Below, in pieces: positions 1 through 8,475 of a stretch of 36,349 nt of DNA; the stretch's first letter is position 1; every line of letters begins with the position of its first letter. Origin of the DNA: Eubacterium sp. (GTDB lineage Bacteria > Bacillota > Clostridia > Lachnospirales > Lachnospiraceae). Where the stretch lies: assembly GCA_016280325.1 (NCBI GenBank), contig JAEEGM010000092.1, positions 1-36,349 on the forward strand, read 5' to 3'. Position numbers and translations under genes: made by a program. The notes under the pieces were generated by a model. That model was not told the origin of the DNA and did not search any database. It worked only from the letters and a program-made list of their open reading frames with translations.

Positions 1-221
1 CGATGCCTGCCATCAATAAGAAGAATTCCTTACGGCTGCTTGCAGATGAGTGTCCTACGGTCGAGCAGGATGAGGAAGAAGGTTTCCTTTCCGTGGTGTT
101 TGACCACAGGCCGAATGAGCATGCCGATTTGTTGCTCCGGTCATTTGAACTGGGTGTGCAGGGCGTGATCGATCAATATGGCAGTGAGTTTGTCAGTCTG
201 GTGTATGAAACAAGTGAATGA
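1..221 (+). CDS. prp: Ribosomal-processing cysteine protease Prp, C-terminal part (5' truncated by window edge)
   Basis: C-terminal part resembles Prp (ELGVQGVIDQYGSEFVSL); directly upstream of rpmA whose product has a Prp-type N-terminal extension. Confidence 0.75.
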   Translation, partial: MPAINKKNSLRLLADECPTVEQDEEEGFLSVVFDHRPNEHADLLLRSFELGVQGVIDQYGSEFVSLVYETSE

Positions 222-273
222 GTGTTAGGAGAACTGCATACGAAGTATGTGTGCTCCGGATTGCGAGGTTATT

Positions 274-558
274 ATGTTGAAGTATAATCTTCAGTTATTT
301 GCCCATAAAAAGGGAATGGGTTCTACCAAGAACGGTCGTGATTCCGAGTCCAAGAGACTGGGTGCGAAGCGTGCGGACGGTCAGTTCGTATTGGCAGGAA
401 ATATTCTGTATCGTCAGCGTGGAACCAAGATCCATCCGGGAACCAACGTTGGTAAGGGTGGCGATGATACGCTTTATGCCAAGGTTGATGGAATTCTTCG
501 TTTCGAGCGTAAAGGTCGCGATAAGAAAGTGGCCAGTGTTTACCCGAAGGAAGACTGA
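274..558 (+). CDS. rpmA: 50S ribosomal protein L27 with cleavable N-terminal extension
   Basis: [60 protein letters not shown] upstream of ATG at 274 (ORF track start 247 looks too far upstream). Confidence 0.95.
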   Translation: MLKYNLQLFAHKKGMGSTKNGRDSESKRLGAKRADGQFVLAGNILYRQRGTKIHPGTNVGKGGDDTLYAKVDGILRFERKGRDKKVASVYPKED

Positions 559-578
559 TCGGATTAGTATGAATGTGT

Positions 579-603
579 GGGCTGACAGCGTGTTTGTCAG
601 CCC
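579..603 (+). terminator. Stem-loop (9 bp perfect, 7-nt loop) between rpmA and obgE; terminator or attenuator candidate
   Basis: GGGCTGACA-gcgtgtt-TGTCAGCCC followed by ctcgtttattt (weak U tract). Confidence 0.5.
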
Positions 604-627
604 CTCGTTTATTTAGGAGACAAAATC

Positions 628-1923
628 ATGAGTTTTTCGGATAAGGCGACGATACGGATCCGTTCCGGTAACGGCGGCGATGGGCATGTAAGCTTCCGTC
701 GTGAAAAATATGTCGCAAACGGCGGCCCGGACGGCGGTGACGGTGGTCGCGGCGGTGATCTTATTTTTGAAGTGGATCCCGGCCTTAATACATTGAACGA
801 CTTTCGTTATAAGCAAAAATACTATGCCGGTAACGGCGAACCCGGAGGGAAAAGACGATGTCACGGAGCGGACGGCGATGATCTCGTTGTAAAGGTCCCG
901 GCAGGGACGATCGTAAGAGAAGCAAGTACCGGACAGGTAATCACGGACATGTCTTATGAGAATACCCGTGAGGTGATCCTTAAGGGTGGACGCGGCGGCA
1001 AGGGAAACATGAACTTTGCCACGCCGACGATGCAGGCGCCGAAGTACGCGCAGCCGGGTAAGCAGGGAATTGAGCTTGAGGTTATTCTTGAGCTGAAGGT
1101 GATCGCTGATGTTGGTTTGGTGGGATTTCCCAATGTCGGGAAGTCAACCCTGTTATCCCGCGTCAGTGCTGCCAAGCCCAAGATTGCTAACTATCACTTC
1201 ACGACGCTGAATCCGAATCTCGGTGTGGTGGATCTGGACGGTGCGAACAGTTTTGTCATGGCGGATATACCCGGCCTGATCGAGGGAGCTGCGGAAGGAG
1301 TCGGACTGGGACACGATTTCCTTCGCCATATCGAGCGAACGCGTGTTATTTTGCATGTTGTTGATGCGGCATCGACCGAGGGACGTGATCCAATCGAGGA
1401 TATTCACACGATCAATAAGGAATTGGCAGAATACGATAAGGTACTTGCGGGCAGACCGCAGGTTATCGCCGCGAACAAGCTGGATTGCCTGTTCGGCGAG
1501 GATCGTGAGACGGTTCTGGAACTCTTGAAAGAAGAGTTTGAATCGCAGGGTGTACCGGTGTTCCCGATCTCAGCGGTCACCGGAGAAGGTGTTAAGGAAC
1601 TCCTTTACCACATTCGCCGGATGCTGAACGAACTCCCGGATGATCGTGTTGTCTATGAAAAAGAATATGAGGTTAAGCTTCCGGATCTTTCCGACGAACC
1701 GTATACGGTTACGAAAAGTGAGGACGATGAGGACACCTATCTTGTTGAGGGACCTCGTATCGAGCGTATGCTGGGCTACACCAACCTGGATTCGGAAAAG
1801 GGCTTTGCGTTCTTCCAGAAGTTTTTGCAGGAAAACGGTATCCTGGACGAGTTGGTGGAACTGGGCATTCAGGAAGGTGATACGGTTAAGATCTACGGCT
1901 GGCAATTCGAGTATTATCCGTAA
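628..1923 (+). CDS. obgE: GTPase ObgE/CgtA
   Basis: Obg glycine-rich N-terminus (GNGGDGHVSFRREKYVANGGPDGGDGGRGG), GFPNVGKSTLL P-loop, DIPGLIEGA, NKLD, C-terminal OCT-like domain. Confidence 0.97.
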   Translation: MSFSDKATIRIRSGNGGDGHVSFRREKYVANGGPDGGDGGRGGDLIFEVDPGLNTLNDFRYKQKYYAGNGEPGGKRRCHGADGDDLVVKVPAGTIVREASTGQVITDMSYENTREVILKGGRGGKGNMNFATPTMQAPKYAQPGKQGIELEVILELKVIADVGLVGFPNVGKSTLLSRVSAAKPKIANYHFTTLNPNLGVVDLDGANSFVMADIPGLIEGAAEGVGLGHDFLRHIERTRVILHVVDAASTEGRDPIEDIHTINKELAEYDKVLAGRPQVIAANKLDCLFGEDRETVLELLKEEFESQGVPVFPISAVTGEGVKELLYHIRRMLNELPDDRVVYEKEYEVKLPDLSDEPYTVTKSEDDEDTYLVEGPRIERMLGYTNLDSEKGFAFFQKFLQENGILDELVELGIQEGDTVKIYGWQFEYYP

Positions 1924-1938
1924 TAGGAATGGTTAAAA

Positions 1939-3156
1939 ATGGCTAAAATCGGAATCCTCGGCGGCAGTTTCAACCCGCCACATAAAGCGCATCGCGCTAT
2001 GGCTAAGGCTGCCTGCGAACAATACGGTTTGCAGACGCTGTATATCATGCCCAATTCACGTCCGCCTCACAAGTCGGATGAAGAATTCGTAAGCGACGAG
2101 CACCGCGTCCGGATGATCAAACTGATGATTGAAAGCATGAAGGACGGAAAATGCCGTTATTCGGACTTCGAGATAGAGCATGGTGGTGTCAGTTATACGT
2201 ATGAGACACTGACACGTTGGAAAAAAGAGAATCCCGAAGACGATATCTTCTTTATCATCGGCGGTGATTCCCTGGAAGCCTTTGACACCTGGAGGGAGCC
2301 CGGTATCATATCGGAGAAAGCCACGATGTTGGTGGCGCCACGTTCCGGGATGACAGAGAAGGAATTAAAAACCCTTTGTAAGGATTTTTCAAAAAAATAT
2401 ACGGGAGATTTCTTACCGCTCTCGATCAAATCTTCCTACGCCGAACTATCATCCACAAAGATTCGTAAGAAGCATGGTGAATCAGGAAGCCTTCCGGGTC
2501 GAGTGAAGCGTTATATCGAGTTGCATGGACTATACGGATGCAAGATGCTGACATATGATCAGGTTCCACAGGAAAAGGAACTTTTGAAGTGTCTGCATGC
2601 GACGCTTCGACCGAAACGGTACCGCCACACAATCGGAGTCGCGGATACGGCAGAGATGCTCGCGGAACGATACGCCGCTAATGATGATTCGTTTATTAGT
2701 AGTTCCAGGCAGGCGGGACTATTACATGACAACGCGAAATATTTCACCGATGCCGAGCAGGTCGCCCTTTGCGATGCATATGGCATCGAACTCACGTCCA
2801 CGGAGCGGGAAAATCCTTCCCTGATCCACGGAAAGCTGGGGGCATACCTTGCGGAGCACAGATATGGCGTAAAGGACGAGGATATCCTGAACGCAATCCG
2901 TTATCACACAGTCGGCAGGCCTCGGATGTCCCTCATGGAGAAAATCATCTACATAGCGGATTATATCGAACCGGGACGTGTGATCCCGGGCGCCCTCCAT
3001 CCGCTTGAAGAGATACGAATCCTCGTAACGCAAGATCTTGACAAGGCACTGGTCTTTGTTATCGAGAATACGATCGATTATCTCCAAAAGACAGGCAGAA
3101 CGATTGACGAAGCGTCCCTTGCCACGCTTCAATACTATACAAAAAATGGAATTTAG
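1939..3156 (+). CDS. nadD: Fused nicotinate-nucleotide adenylyltransferase (NadD) and YqeK-type HD-domain hydrolase
   Basis: GILGGSFNPPHKAH nucleotidyltransferase motif and SSTKIRKK at the N-terminal half; RHTIGVADTAEMLA...GLLHDNAKYF and IRYHTVG HD-type motifs at the C-terminal half; one uninterrupted 405-aa ORF. Confidence 0.9.
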   Translation: MAKIGILGGSFNPPHKAHRAMAKAACEQYGLQTLYIMPNSRPPHKSDEEFVSDEHRVRMIKLMIESMKDGKCRYSDFEIEHGGVSYTYETLTRWKKENPEDDIFFIIGGDSLEAFDTWREPGIISEKATMLVAPRSGMTEKELKTLCKDFSKKYTGDFLPLSIKSSYAELSSTKIRKKHGESGSLPGRVKRYIELHGLYGCKMLTYDQVPQEKELLKCLHATLRPKRYRHTIGVADTAEMLAERYAANDDSFISSSRQAGLLHDNAKYFTDAEQVALCDAYGIELTSTERENPSLIHGKLGAYLAEHRYGVKDEDILNAIRYHTVGRPRMSLMEKIIYIADYIEPGRVIPGALHPLEEIRILVTQDLDKALVFVIENTIDYLQKTGRTIDEASLATLQYYTKNGI

Positions 3157-3168
3157 CCGGCAAGTCGC

Positions 3169-3238
3169 TCAGATTCTATCGCCCTTCGAGGCGTATTTAG
3201 CGCATTCGCTACTTCGCCGAGAAGAAGATAGAATCTGA
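3169..3238. repeat. Cloverleaf-like structured element, copy 1
   Basis: 12-bp perfect outer inverted repeat TCAGATTCTATC/GATAGAATCTGA enclosing three short hairpins (CGCC-CTTCGA-GGCG; TAGCG-CATT-CGCTA; CTTC-GCCGA-GAAG). Confidence 0.8.
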
Positions 3239-3267
3239 ACGACAGACATGCAAATATACCATATCAG

Positions 3268-3339
3268 ATTTCATCGCCCCTCGAGGCGCATTGAGCGCAT
3301 GCGCTACTTCGGCGAGAAGAAGATAAAAGAAGATGAAAT
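3268..3339. repeat. Cloverleaf-like structured element, copy 2
   Basis: 8-bp perfect outer inverted repeat ATTTCATC/GATGAAAT around the same core as copy 1 (about 48/53 identical). Confidence 0.8.
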
Positions 3340-3376
3340 AGGATCGACATAAGAATTGAATCTTAGGAGAATAATT

Positions 3377-3733
3377 ATGAGTGAAACATCGATGACTATG
3401 GCCCGCGTCGCCTACGACGCACTGGATGAAAAACTTGGTGAGGATATCGAGATCCTGAAGATCGACGAGATATCCGTGATCGCCGACTATCTTGTGATCG
3501 CGAACGGAGACAACCCGAATCAGATCCGCGCCATGCTTGAACAAGTGGAACAGCGCATGAGTGAAGCCGGATTTGACTCCAAACGGATTGAAGGCAATAA
3601 AAACTCAACCTGGATCCTGATGGATTATGGGGATGTGATTGTACATATTTTTTCACGAGAAGACCGCCTTTTCTACGATTTAGAGCGTATTTGGAGGGAC
3701 GGAACCAAGGTTAATCGTGAGGATATCGGGTAA
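3377..3733 (+). CDS. rsfS: Ribosome silencing factor RsfS
   Basis: RsfS/DUF143 pattern (DYLVIANGDNPNQIRAMLEQVEQ, W.LMDYGDVIVHIF..E.R.FYDLERIW); RBS TAGGAGA before ATG 3377. Confidence 0.95.
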   Translation: MSETSMTMARVAYDALDEKLGEDIEILKIDEISVIADYLVIANGDNPNQIRAMLEQVEQRMSEAGFDSKRIEGNKNSTWILMDYGDVIVHIFSREDRLFYDLERIWRDGTKVNREDIG

Positions 3734-3786
3734 AAGAACGTTCAGAAACTATCTACGAACGGCGTATTTTTCACTACGAAAGTTTC

Positions 3787-3815
3787 TTGATTTTTCTCCC
3801 GGGTTCTGCTATGAT
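3787..3815 (+). promoter_or_regulatory. Sigma-A type promoter for the DUF5688-like gene
   Basis: TTGATT - 17 nt - TATGAT. Confidence 0.6.
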
Positions 3816-3858
3816 AAGAGAACGATATGAAGTATTTTGACAGTGAGAAGGGAGTTCT

Positions 3859-4755
3859 ATGTCAAAATACGATTTTTTAATGCAGGTGAAGGATCATCTG
3901 GAAGAGTGTCACGAACTGGATGGCACTGTAGTGGAAGGTAATGTCTACCTGAAAAACAATGATACCGAGTGCTATGGGGTGTCAATCTGCCGTGGTGAGA
4001 CGTTCATCTCGCCGGTCTTTTATGTCGATCGTTTCTACGATGCTTATTGTCAAAAAAAGCTGACAATGGAAGATGTGGTACGAACCATCGTCGGTCACTT
4101 TATGACCGTTTCCGAAGCATGCAGGGATCATTCCGATATTTCCCTTGAGTACGAAGATTGCAAGGAGAAGATCATCTATCGGCTGATCTCGGCTAATAAA
4201 AATGCCCGCTATTTGGAGTCGATTCCGTACATCCCGTTTCTGGATATGGCAATTATCTTCCTGATCGTATATCGATTGGACGAAGAGGGACTGGAATCCA
4301 TACGGGTTACAACGGAACTGATGGACAGCTGGGGTGTCGGAACGGAAGAACTGATGATGCTGGCGAAGAAAAATACGCCGGCGATCTTTCCTGCGACCCT
4401 GGAACCCATGGCGGATGTGATGGCGCGGCTTCTTCATATGGAGATGGATGAGATCGAAGAGATGGAGCTGGATTCACCTTTGCTACTGCTGTCGAACAAG
4501 CAGGGTATATACGGTGCGACTTCCATGATCTACGAAGAGCAGGCCGAGCAGATCGGTGAAATACTTGGAGAAAACTTCTATGTGATCCCCAGCAGTGTGC
4601 ATGAAGTTCTGATACTGCCGGAGAGCGAGGTTTCAGACCCTGAGCCACTGGATGAGATGATCACTCAGATCAACCGGGACCATCTGGGTAGCGTCGATGT
4701 CTTGTCAGATCGTGCATATTTTTATATGCGTAACGAAAAACGATTTTATTTTTGA
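3859..4755 (+). CDS. DUF5688-family-like protein of unknown function
   Basis: 298-aa ORF with good RBS; overall pattern (GVSI..G....PVFYVDRFYDAY, NARYLESIPYIPFLDMAIIFLI, FYVIPSSVHEVLILPES) resembles the DUF5688 family of Lachnospiraceae. Confidence 0.75.
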   Translation: MSKYDFLMQVKDHLEECHELDGTVVEGNVYLKNNDTECYGVSICRGETFISPVFYVDRFYDAYCQKKLTMEDVVRTIVGHFMTVSEACRDHSDISLEYEDCKEKIIYRLISANKNARYLESIPYIPFLDMAIIFLIVYRLDEEGLESIRVTTELMDSWGVGTEELMMLAKKNTPAIFPATLEPMADVMARLLHMEMDEIEEMELDSPLLLLSNKQGIYGATSMIYEEQAEQIGEILGENFYVIPSSVHEVLILPESEVSDPEPLDEMITQINRDHLGSVDVLSDRAYFYMRNEKRFYF

Positions 4756-4756
4756 C

Positions 4757-4785
4757 TTTACAAAATGCATCAGATTGATTATAAT
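4757..4785 (+). promoter_or_regulatory. Promoter for tRNA-Arg
   Basis: TTTACA - 17 nt - TATAAT, 12 nt upstream of the tRNA 5' end. Confidence 0.65.
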
Positions 4786-4797
4786 AGACAAGGCAAT

Positions 4798-4871
<74 letters not shown>

Positions 4872-4873
4872 GC

Positions 4874-4912
4874 GGGAAACGCCGGCCGTTTATCGAACCC
4901 CGGCGGTTTCCC
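4874..4912 (+). terminator. Stem-loop 2 nt downstream of the tRNA; possible tRNA terminator
   Basis: GGGAAACGCCGG / CCGGCGGTTTCCC, 12 bp with one bulge; the following U tract is weak. Confidence 0.5.
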
Positions 4913-4943
4913 TATACTTTGTTTATAAAGGAATGTGAATCCT

Positions 4944-5591
4944 ATGAAGATGCAATACAAAAAACTGGTTATTATTATTTCCGTAGCAACACTTTTGCTC
5001 GGATTTTTCATCCTAACACTGATCCCCAGCGGAAAAGGCGGCAATGATGCTTCTGAGGCGGATCTCAAGATGAACGAGAATCCGGAGATCAACTCGCTGA
5101 TCGCGGAGTATTTCACGGCAAAGAAGACGGTTGACATGGATGCGTTTGAGACAATCGTCAGCGACGTTAATCGGATCGATAAGGCGAAATTCACGGCGAT
5201 GGCAGCGTATGTGGAGGATTATCAGAACATTAACTGCTACGTGATCGAGAATTCCGAAGGGAACGGTTACCGCGTCTACGCCAGGTACGATATGAAGATG
5301 AAAAATATTGACACACCGGCTCCGTGTCTGAGTGCGTTTTATGTGACGTCGACTTCGGATAACAATTACATTATCTATCTGAGTGCATTGGATGAGGTTC
5401 AGGAGGATTTCATCACGTCCGCGGATCAGAACGAAGCGATAATCAAGTTGACGGCTGAGGTACAGCAGGCGATGGATGACGCGATCGCGCAGGATCCGAC
5501 CTTTAAGCAGTTGTATCAGCGCATGGATCGTGAGATTAAGGCGGCTTCCGGCTCGGCAACCGGTGTATCCGGAGGGGCAGTGAGCAACTGA
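4944..5591 (+). CDS. Membrane-anchored extracytoplasmic protein of unknown function
   Basis: N-terminal TM segment (LVIIISVATLLLGFFILTLIP) then a soluble domain of ~180 aa; AAAGGA RBS; GTG 4935 is an alternative start. Confidence 0.75.
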   Translation: MKMQYKKLVIIISVATLLLGFFILTLIPSGKGGNDASEADLKMNENPEINSLIAEYFTAKKTVDMDAFETIVSDVNRIDKAKFTAMAAYVEDYQNINCYVIENSEGNGYRVYARYDMKMKNIDTPAPCLSAFYVTSTSDNNYIIYLSALDEVQEDFITSADQNEAIIKLTAEVQQAMDDAIAQDPTFKQLYQRMDREIKAASGSATGVSGGAVSN

Positions 5592-5681
5592 TCGTTTTTC
5601 AATAAGAAATATGCATCACCTGTGGTGACCTGTGTTATGCGCACGGGACACTGCGGGTGATTTTCATAAGGGAGGATTCAC

Positions 5682-6377
5682 GTGCGTATCAATCGATTTT
5701 TAAGTCATAACGGCGTCTGCTCGAGGAGGGAGGCGGACCGCATGCTGGAAGCCGGTCGTGTGCGAATCGGTGATCGGGTTGCCGTGCTGGGTGATACGGT
5801 TTCAGAGGGGGATTCCGTGTATGTTGACGGCGTACCGGTGGAGAGAAAGGCGGAGCGCGTAATCCTGGCATATCACAAGCCACTCGGTGTTATCTGTACG
5901 ACCAGTGAAAAGGAACGGCCGAACTTGACAGATGTGATTGATTATCCGGATCGGGTGTTTCCGGTGGGGCGGCTTGATAAGGATTCAACCGGGTTGATTC
6001 TGCTCACAAATGACGGATTACTCGCTGATGAACTGATGCGTGGGCGAAATGACCATGAAAAGGAATATGTCGTGTGTACAGACAAGCCTTTGACGGATTC
6101 GGTGGTTCAGGCGATGGAACAGGGAGTGCCGCTGATGGAGACGATGACGAAGCCCTGTCGGATTTTTGATCGCAAAGGAAAGGAATTCCATATTGTTTTG
6201 ACGCAGGGGTTGAACCGTCAGATACGAAAGATGTGCGAATACTTCGGATATCGAGTAACGTCGCTTAGGAGAATCCGATTCGTATCGGTAACGCTTGACG
6301 GACTTGATGAGGGAACATGGCGTGTGCTTACGGAAGCTGAGGCACGTGAACTCAATGAGGTTTGTAAATCGAACTAA
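5682..6377 (+). CDS. 16S/23S rRNA pseudouridine synthase, RsuA/RluB/RluF family
   Basis: S4 domain MRINRFLSHNGVCSRREADRMLEAGRV, catalytic VGRLDKDSTGLILLTNDG, LTQGLNRQIRKMC. Confidence 0.95.
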   Translation: MRINRFLSHNGVCSRREADRMLEAGRVRIGDRVAVLGDTVSEGDSVYVDGVPVERKAERVILAYHKPLGVICTTSEKERPNLTDVIDYPDRVFPVGRLDKDSTGLILLTNDGLLADELMRGRNDHEKEYVVCTDKPLTDSVVQAMEQGVPLMETMTKPCRIFDRKGKEFHIVLTQGLNRQIRKMCEYFGYRVTSLRRIRFVSVTLDGLDEGTWRVLTEAEARELNEVCKSN

Positions 6378-6387
6378 GGGGGAACAG

Positions 6388-8388
6388 GTGTTGGAAGAGA
6401 AGAAGCGAATGGAGGAATTGGTCGAAATCCTTGACCGTGCAGCCAGAGTGTATTATTCCGGCGAGGATGAGATCATGTCCAATTATGAATATGACAAGCT
6501 CTACGATGAACTGACTGAACTGGAGAAGAAAACCGGTATTATCCTGGCGGGGTCGCCCACGACGAAGGTCGGCTACGAGACGCTCAGCGAATTACCGAAA
6601 GAGACGCATATAGCGCCGATGCTTTCTCTGGCCAAGACCAAGGATGTTGGCGAACTGACGGATTGGCTTGGAGATCAGAAAGGTCTTCTGTCCATGAAAC
6701 TCGACGGACTCAGCATCATCATCACCTATGAAGACGGAGTGCTGACGAAGGCATTGACACGCGGAAACGGCGAAGTGGGCGAGGTGATCACAAATAATGC
6801 CCGTACTTTTAAAAATATCCCGGGCCGGATCCCGTTTTCAGGTCGAATGGTACTTCGCGGAGAGGCGCTGATTCGTTATTCGGATTTTGAAGAGTTGAAT
6901 CAGGGCTCTGGCGATGATGAGTCGATCCGTCAGTATAAAAATCCCCGCAATTTATGCGCCGGATCAGTGAGACAGCTCAATAACGAAGTGACAGCCGGGA
7001 GACGTGTCCGTTTTTATGCCTACAATCTGATTGAGCTTGCAGGTGAGGGGGATGACCTGCCGTCTTTGTCGGAGGGAAGCAAAGAAGATGAGTTGACGTT
7101 CATACATTCACAGGGCTTTGAACTGGCGCCGTATAAACCGGTTACCGGCGACGGCCTGGCAAGTGCGGTCGATGTGTTCGCAAAGGAAGTGGCAGAGTCG
7201 GATCTTCCAAGCGACGGGCTGGTTCTGACCTATGATGATATCGCATACAGTAAAGAACTGGGGAGAACGGCGAAGGCGCCCCGTGATTCAATTGCTCTGA
7301 AATGGCAGGACGAGACAGCAGAAACAACACTTATTGATATCGAGTGGAGCGCTTCACGTACCGGTCTCATTAATCCGGTGGCGATCTTCGAGCCGGTAGA
7401 GCTGGAAGGCACCACGGTACAACGCGCCAGCGTCCATAACGTCAGTATTCTTAGGGAACTGAAACTGGGAATCGGAGATCGGATCACGGTATATAAAGCC
7501 AATATGATCATTCCGCAGATAGAGTCCAACCTGACGGGCTCCGATACATGTGAGCCACCGAAACGATGTCCGATTTGCGAGAGTGAGACGGAACTTGTTA
7601 ATGAGAATGGCTCAACTGTGCTTATGTGCCCGAATGAGGCATGCTATGCCAAGCAAATCCGTGCGTTGACGCATTTTGTCAGCCGGGATGCCATGAATAT
7701 TGACGGCTTATCCGAGGCGACACTGGAAAAATTGATCTCCAAGCATTATATTCGCACGTGTGAGGACATTTTTCATCTGGAAAAATATCGTGACGAGATC
7801 ATTTCTGACGATACGATGAAGATCCGTGAAAAGGCTTTTGAGAACCTGAAAAACGCGATCGAATCGGCAAAGAAGGCATCGCTTCCCAATGTGATCTTCG
7901 CGCTTGGGATCCGTGGGATCGGTTTGGCTACGGCAAAGGATATCGTTAGGAAATATCCGGACATCACGCTTTCCGGGTTTCTGTCGATCACGAAGGAGGA
8001 GCTTTTGGCAGTTGACGGGATTGGTGAAAACCTGGCGGATAGTGTTATTGCCTATGTTAATAATGACAGGAATCGGGAACTGGTTGAGAAACTGGATAGC
8101 ATACTACAAGTGTCTACTCCTGAAATTTCAACGAGTGAGGCAGTGCTCGACGGACTGACATTTGTGATCACAGGAAGTCTCCATACCTTTGAGAATCGAA
8201 GTGCCTGCAAGGAGAGCATTGAAAAACTCGGCGGTCGCGTGGCTTCGGCCGTGAGCGCCAATACGGATTTTCTCGTAAATAATGATATTCACTCGACCTC
8301 GTCAAAAAATAAGAAAGCGAAAGCTTTGGGGGTTCCCATTATCACCGAAGCGGAATTGAGAAGCCGAATGGAAGCAATTTTTCCTTGA
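6388..8388 (+). CDS. ligA: NAD-dependent DNA ligase
   Basis: KLDGLSIIITYEDG active site, CP.C...CPN..C Zn finger, HhH repeats, C-terminal BRCT (GLTFVITGSL). Confidence 0.97.
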   Translation: MLEEKKRMEELVEILDRAARVYYSGEDEIMSNYEYDKLYDELTELEKKTGIILAGSPTTKVGYETLSELPKETHIAPMLSLAKTKDVGELTDWLGDQKGLLSMKLDGLSIIITYEDGVLTKALTRGNGEVGEVITNNARTFKNIPGRIPFSGRMVLRGEALIRYSDFEELNQGSGDDESIRQYKNPRNLCAGSVRQLNNEVTAGRRVRFYAYNLIELAGEGDDLPSLSEGSKEDELTFIHSQGFELAPYKPVTGDGLASAVDVFAKEVAESDLPSDGLVLTYDDIAYSKELGRTAKAPRDSIALKWQDETAETTLIDIEWSASRTGLINPVAIFEPVELEGTTVQRASVHNVSILRELKLGIGDRITVYKANMIIPQIESNLTGSDTCEPPKRCPICESETELVNENGSTVLMCPNEACYAKQIRALTHFVSRDAMNIDGLSEATLEKLISKHYIRTCEDIFHLEKYRDEIISDDTMKIREKAFENLKNAIESAKKASLPNVIFALGIRGIGLATAKDIVRKYPDITLSGFLSITKEELLAVDGIGENLADSVIAYVNNDRNRELVEKLDSILQVSTPEISTSEAVLDGLTFVITGSLHTFENRSACKESIEKLGGRVASAVSANTDFLVNNDIHSTSSKNKKAKALGVPIITEAELRSRMEAIFP

Positions 8389-8413
8389 AAAATCGTACGT
8401 TTTGTGATATAAT
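8385..8413 (+). promoter_or_regulatory. Sigma-A type promoter overlapping the ligA stop codon
   Basis: TTGAAA - 17 nt - TATAAT. Confidence 0.65.
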
Positions 8414-8475
8414 GATCGAGATTGAGGTGTGATGAGCACGAATGTTTATCGAATCGATCCTTGGGGGAGGAAATC

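Noticed and set aside
1336-1349. SOS-box-like CGAACGCGTGTTAT
   Set aside because: Inside the obgE coding sequence, 12/14 match, no promoter context; likely chance
3209-3544. 111-aa minus ORF over the cloverleaf elements
   Set aside because: Overlaps rsfS antisense and structured repeats; reading frame not preserved between the two copies
3734-3858. AGAAACT...AGTTTCT inverted repeat plus T-run as rsfS terminator
   Set aside because: Only 7 bp with a long unpaired loop, and it abuts the next promoter; too weak to call
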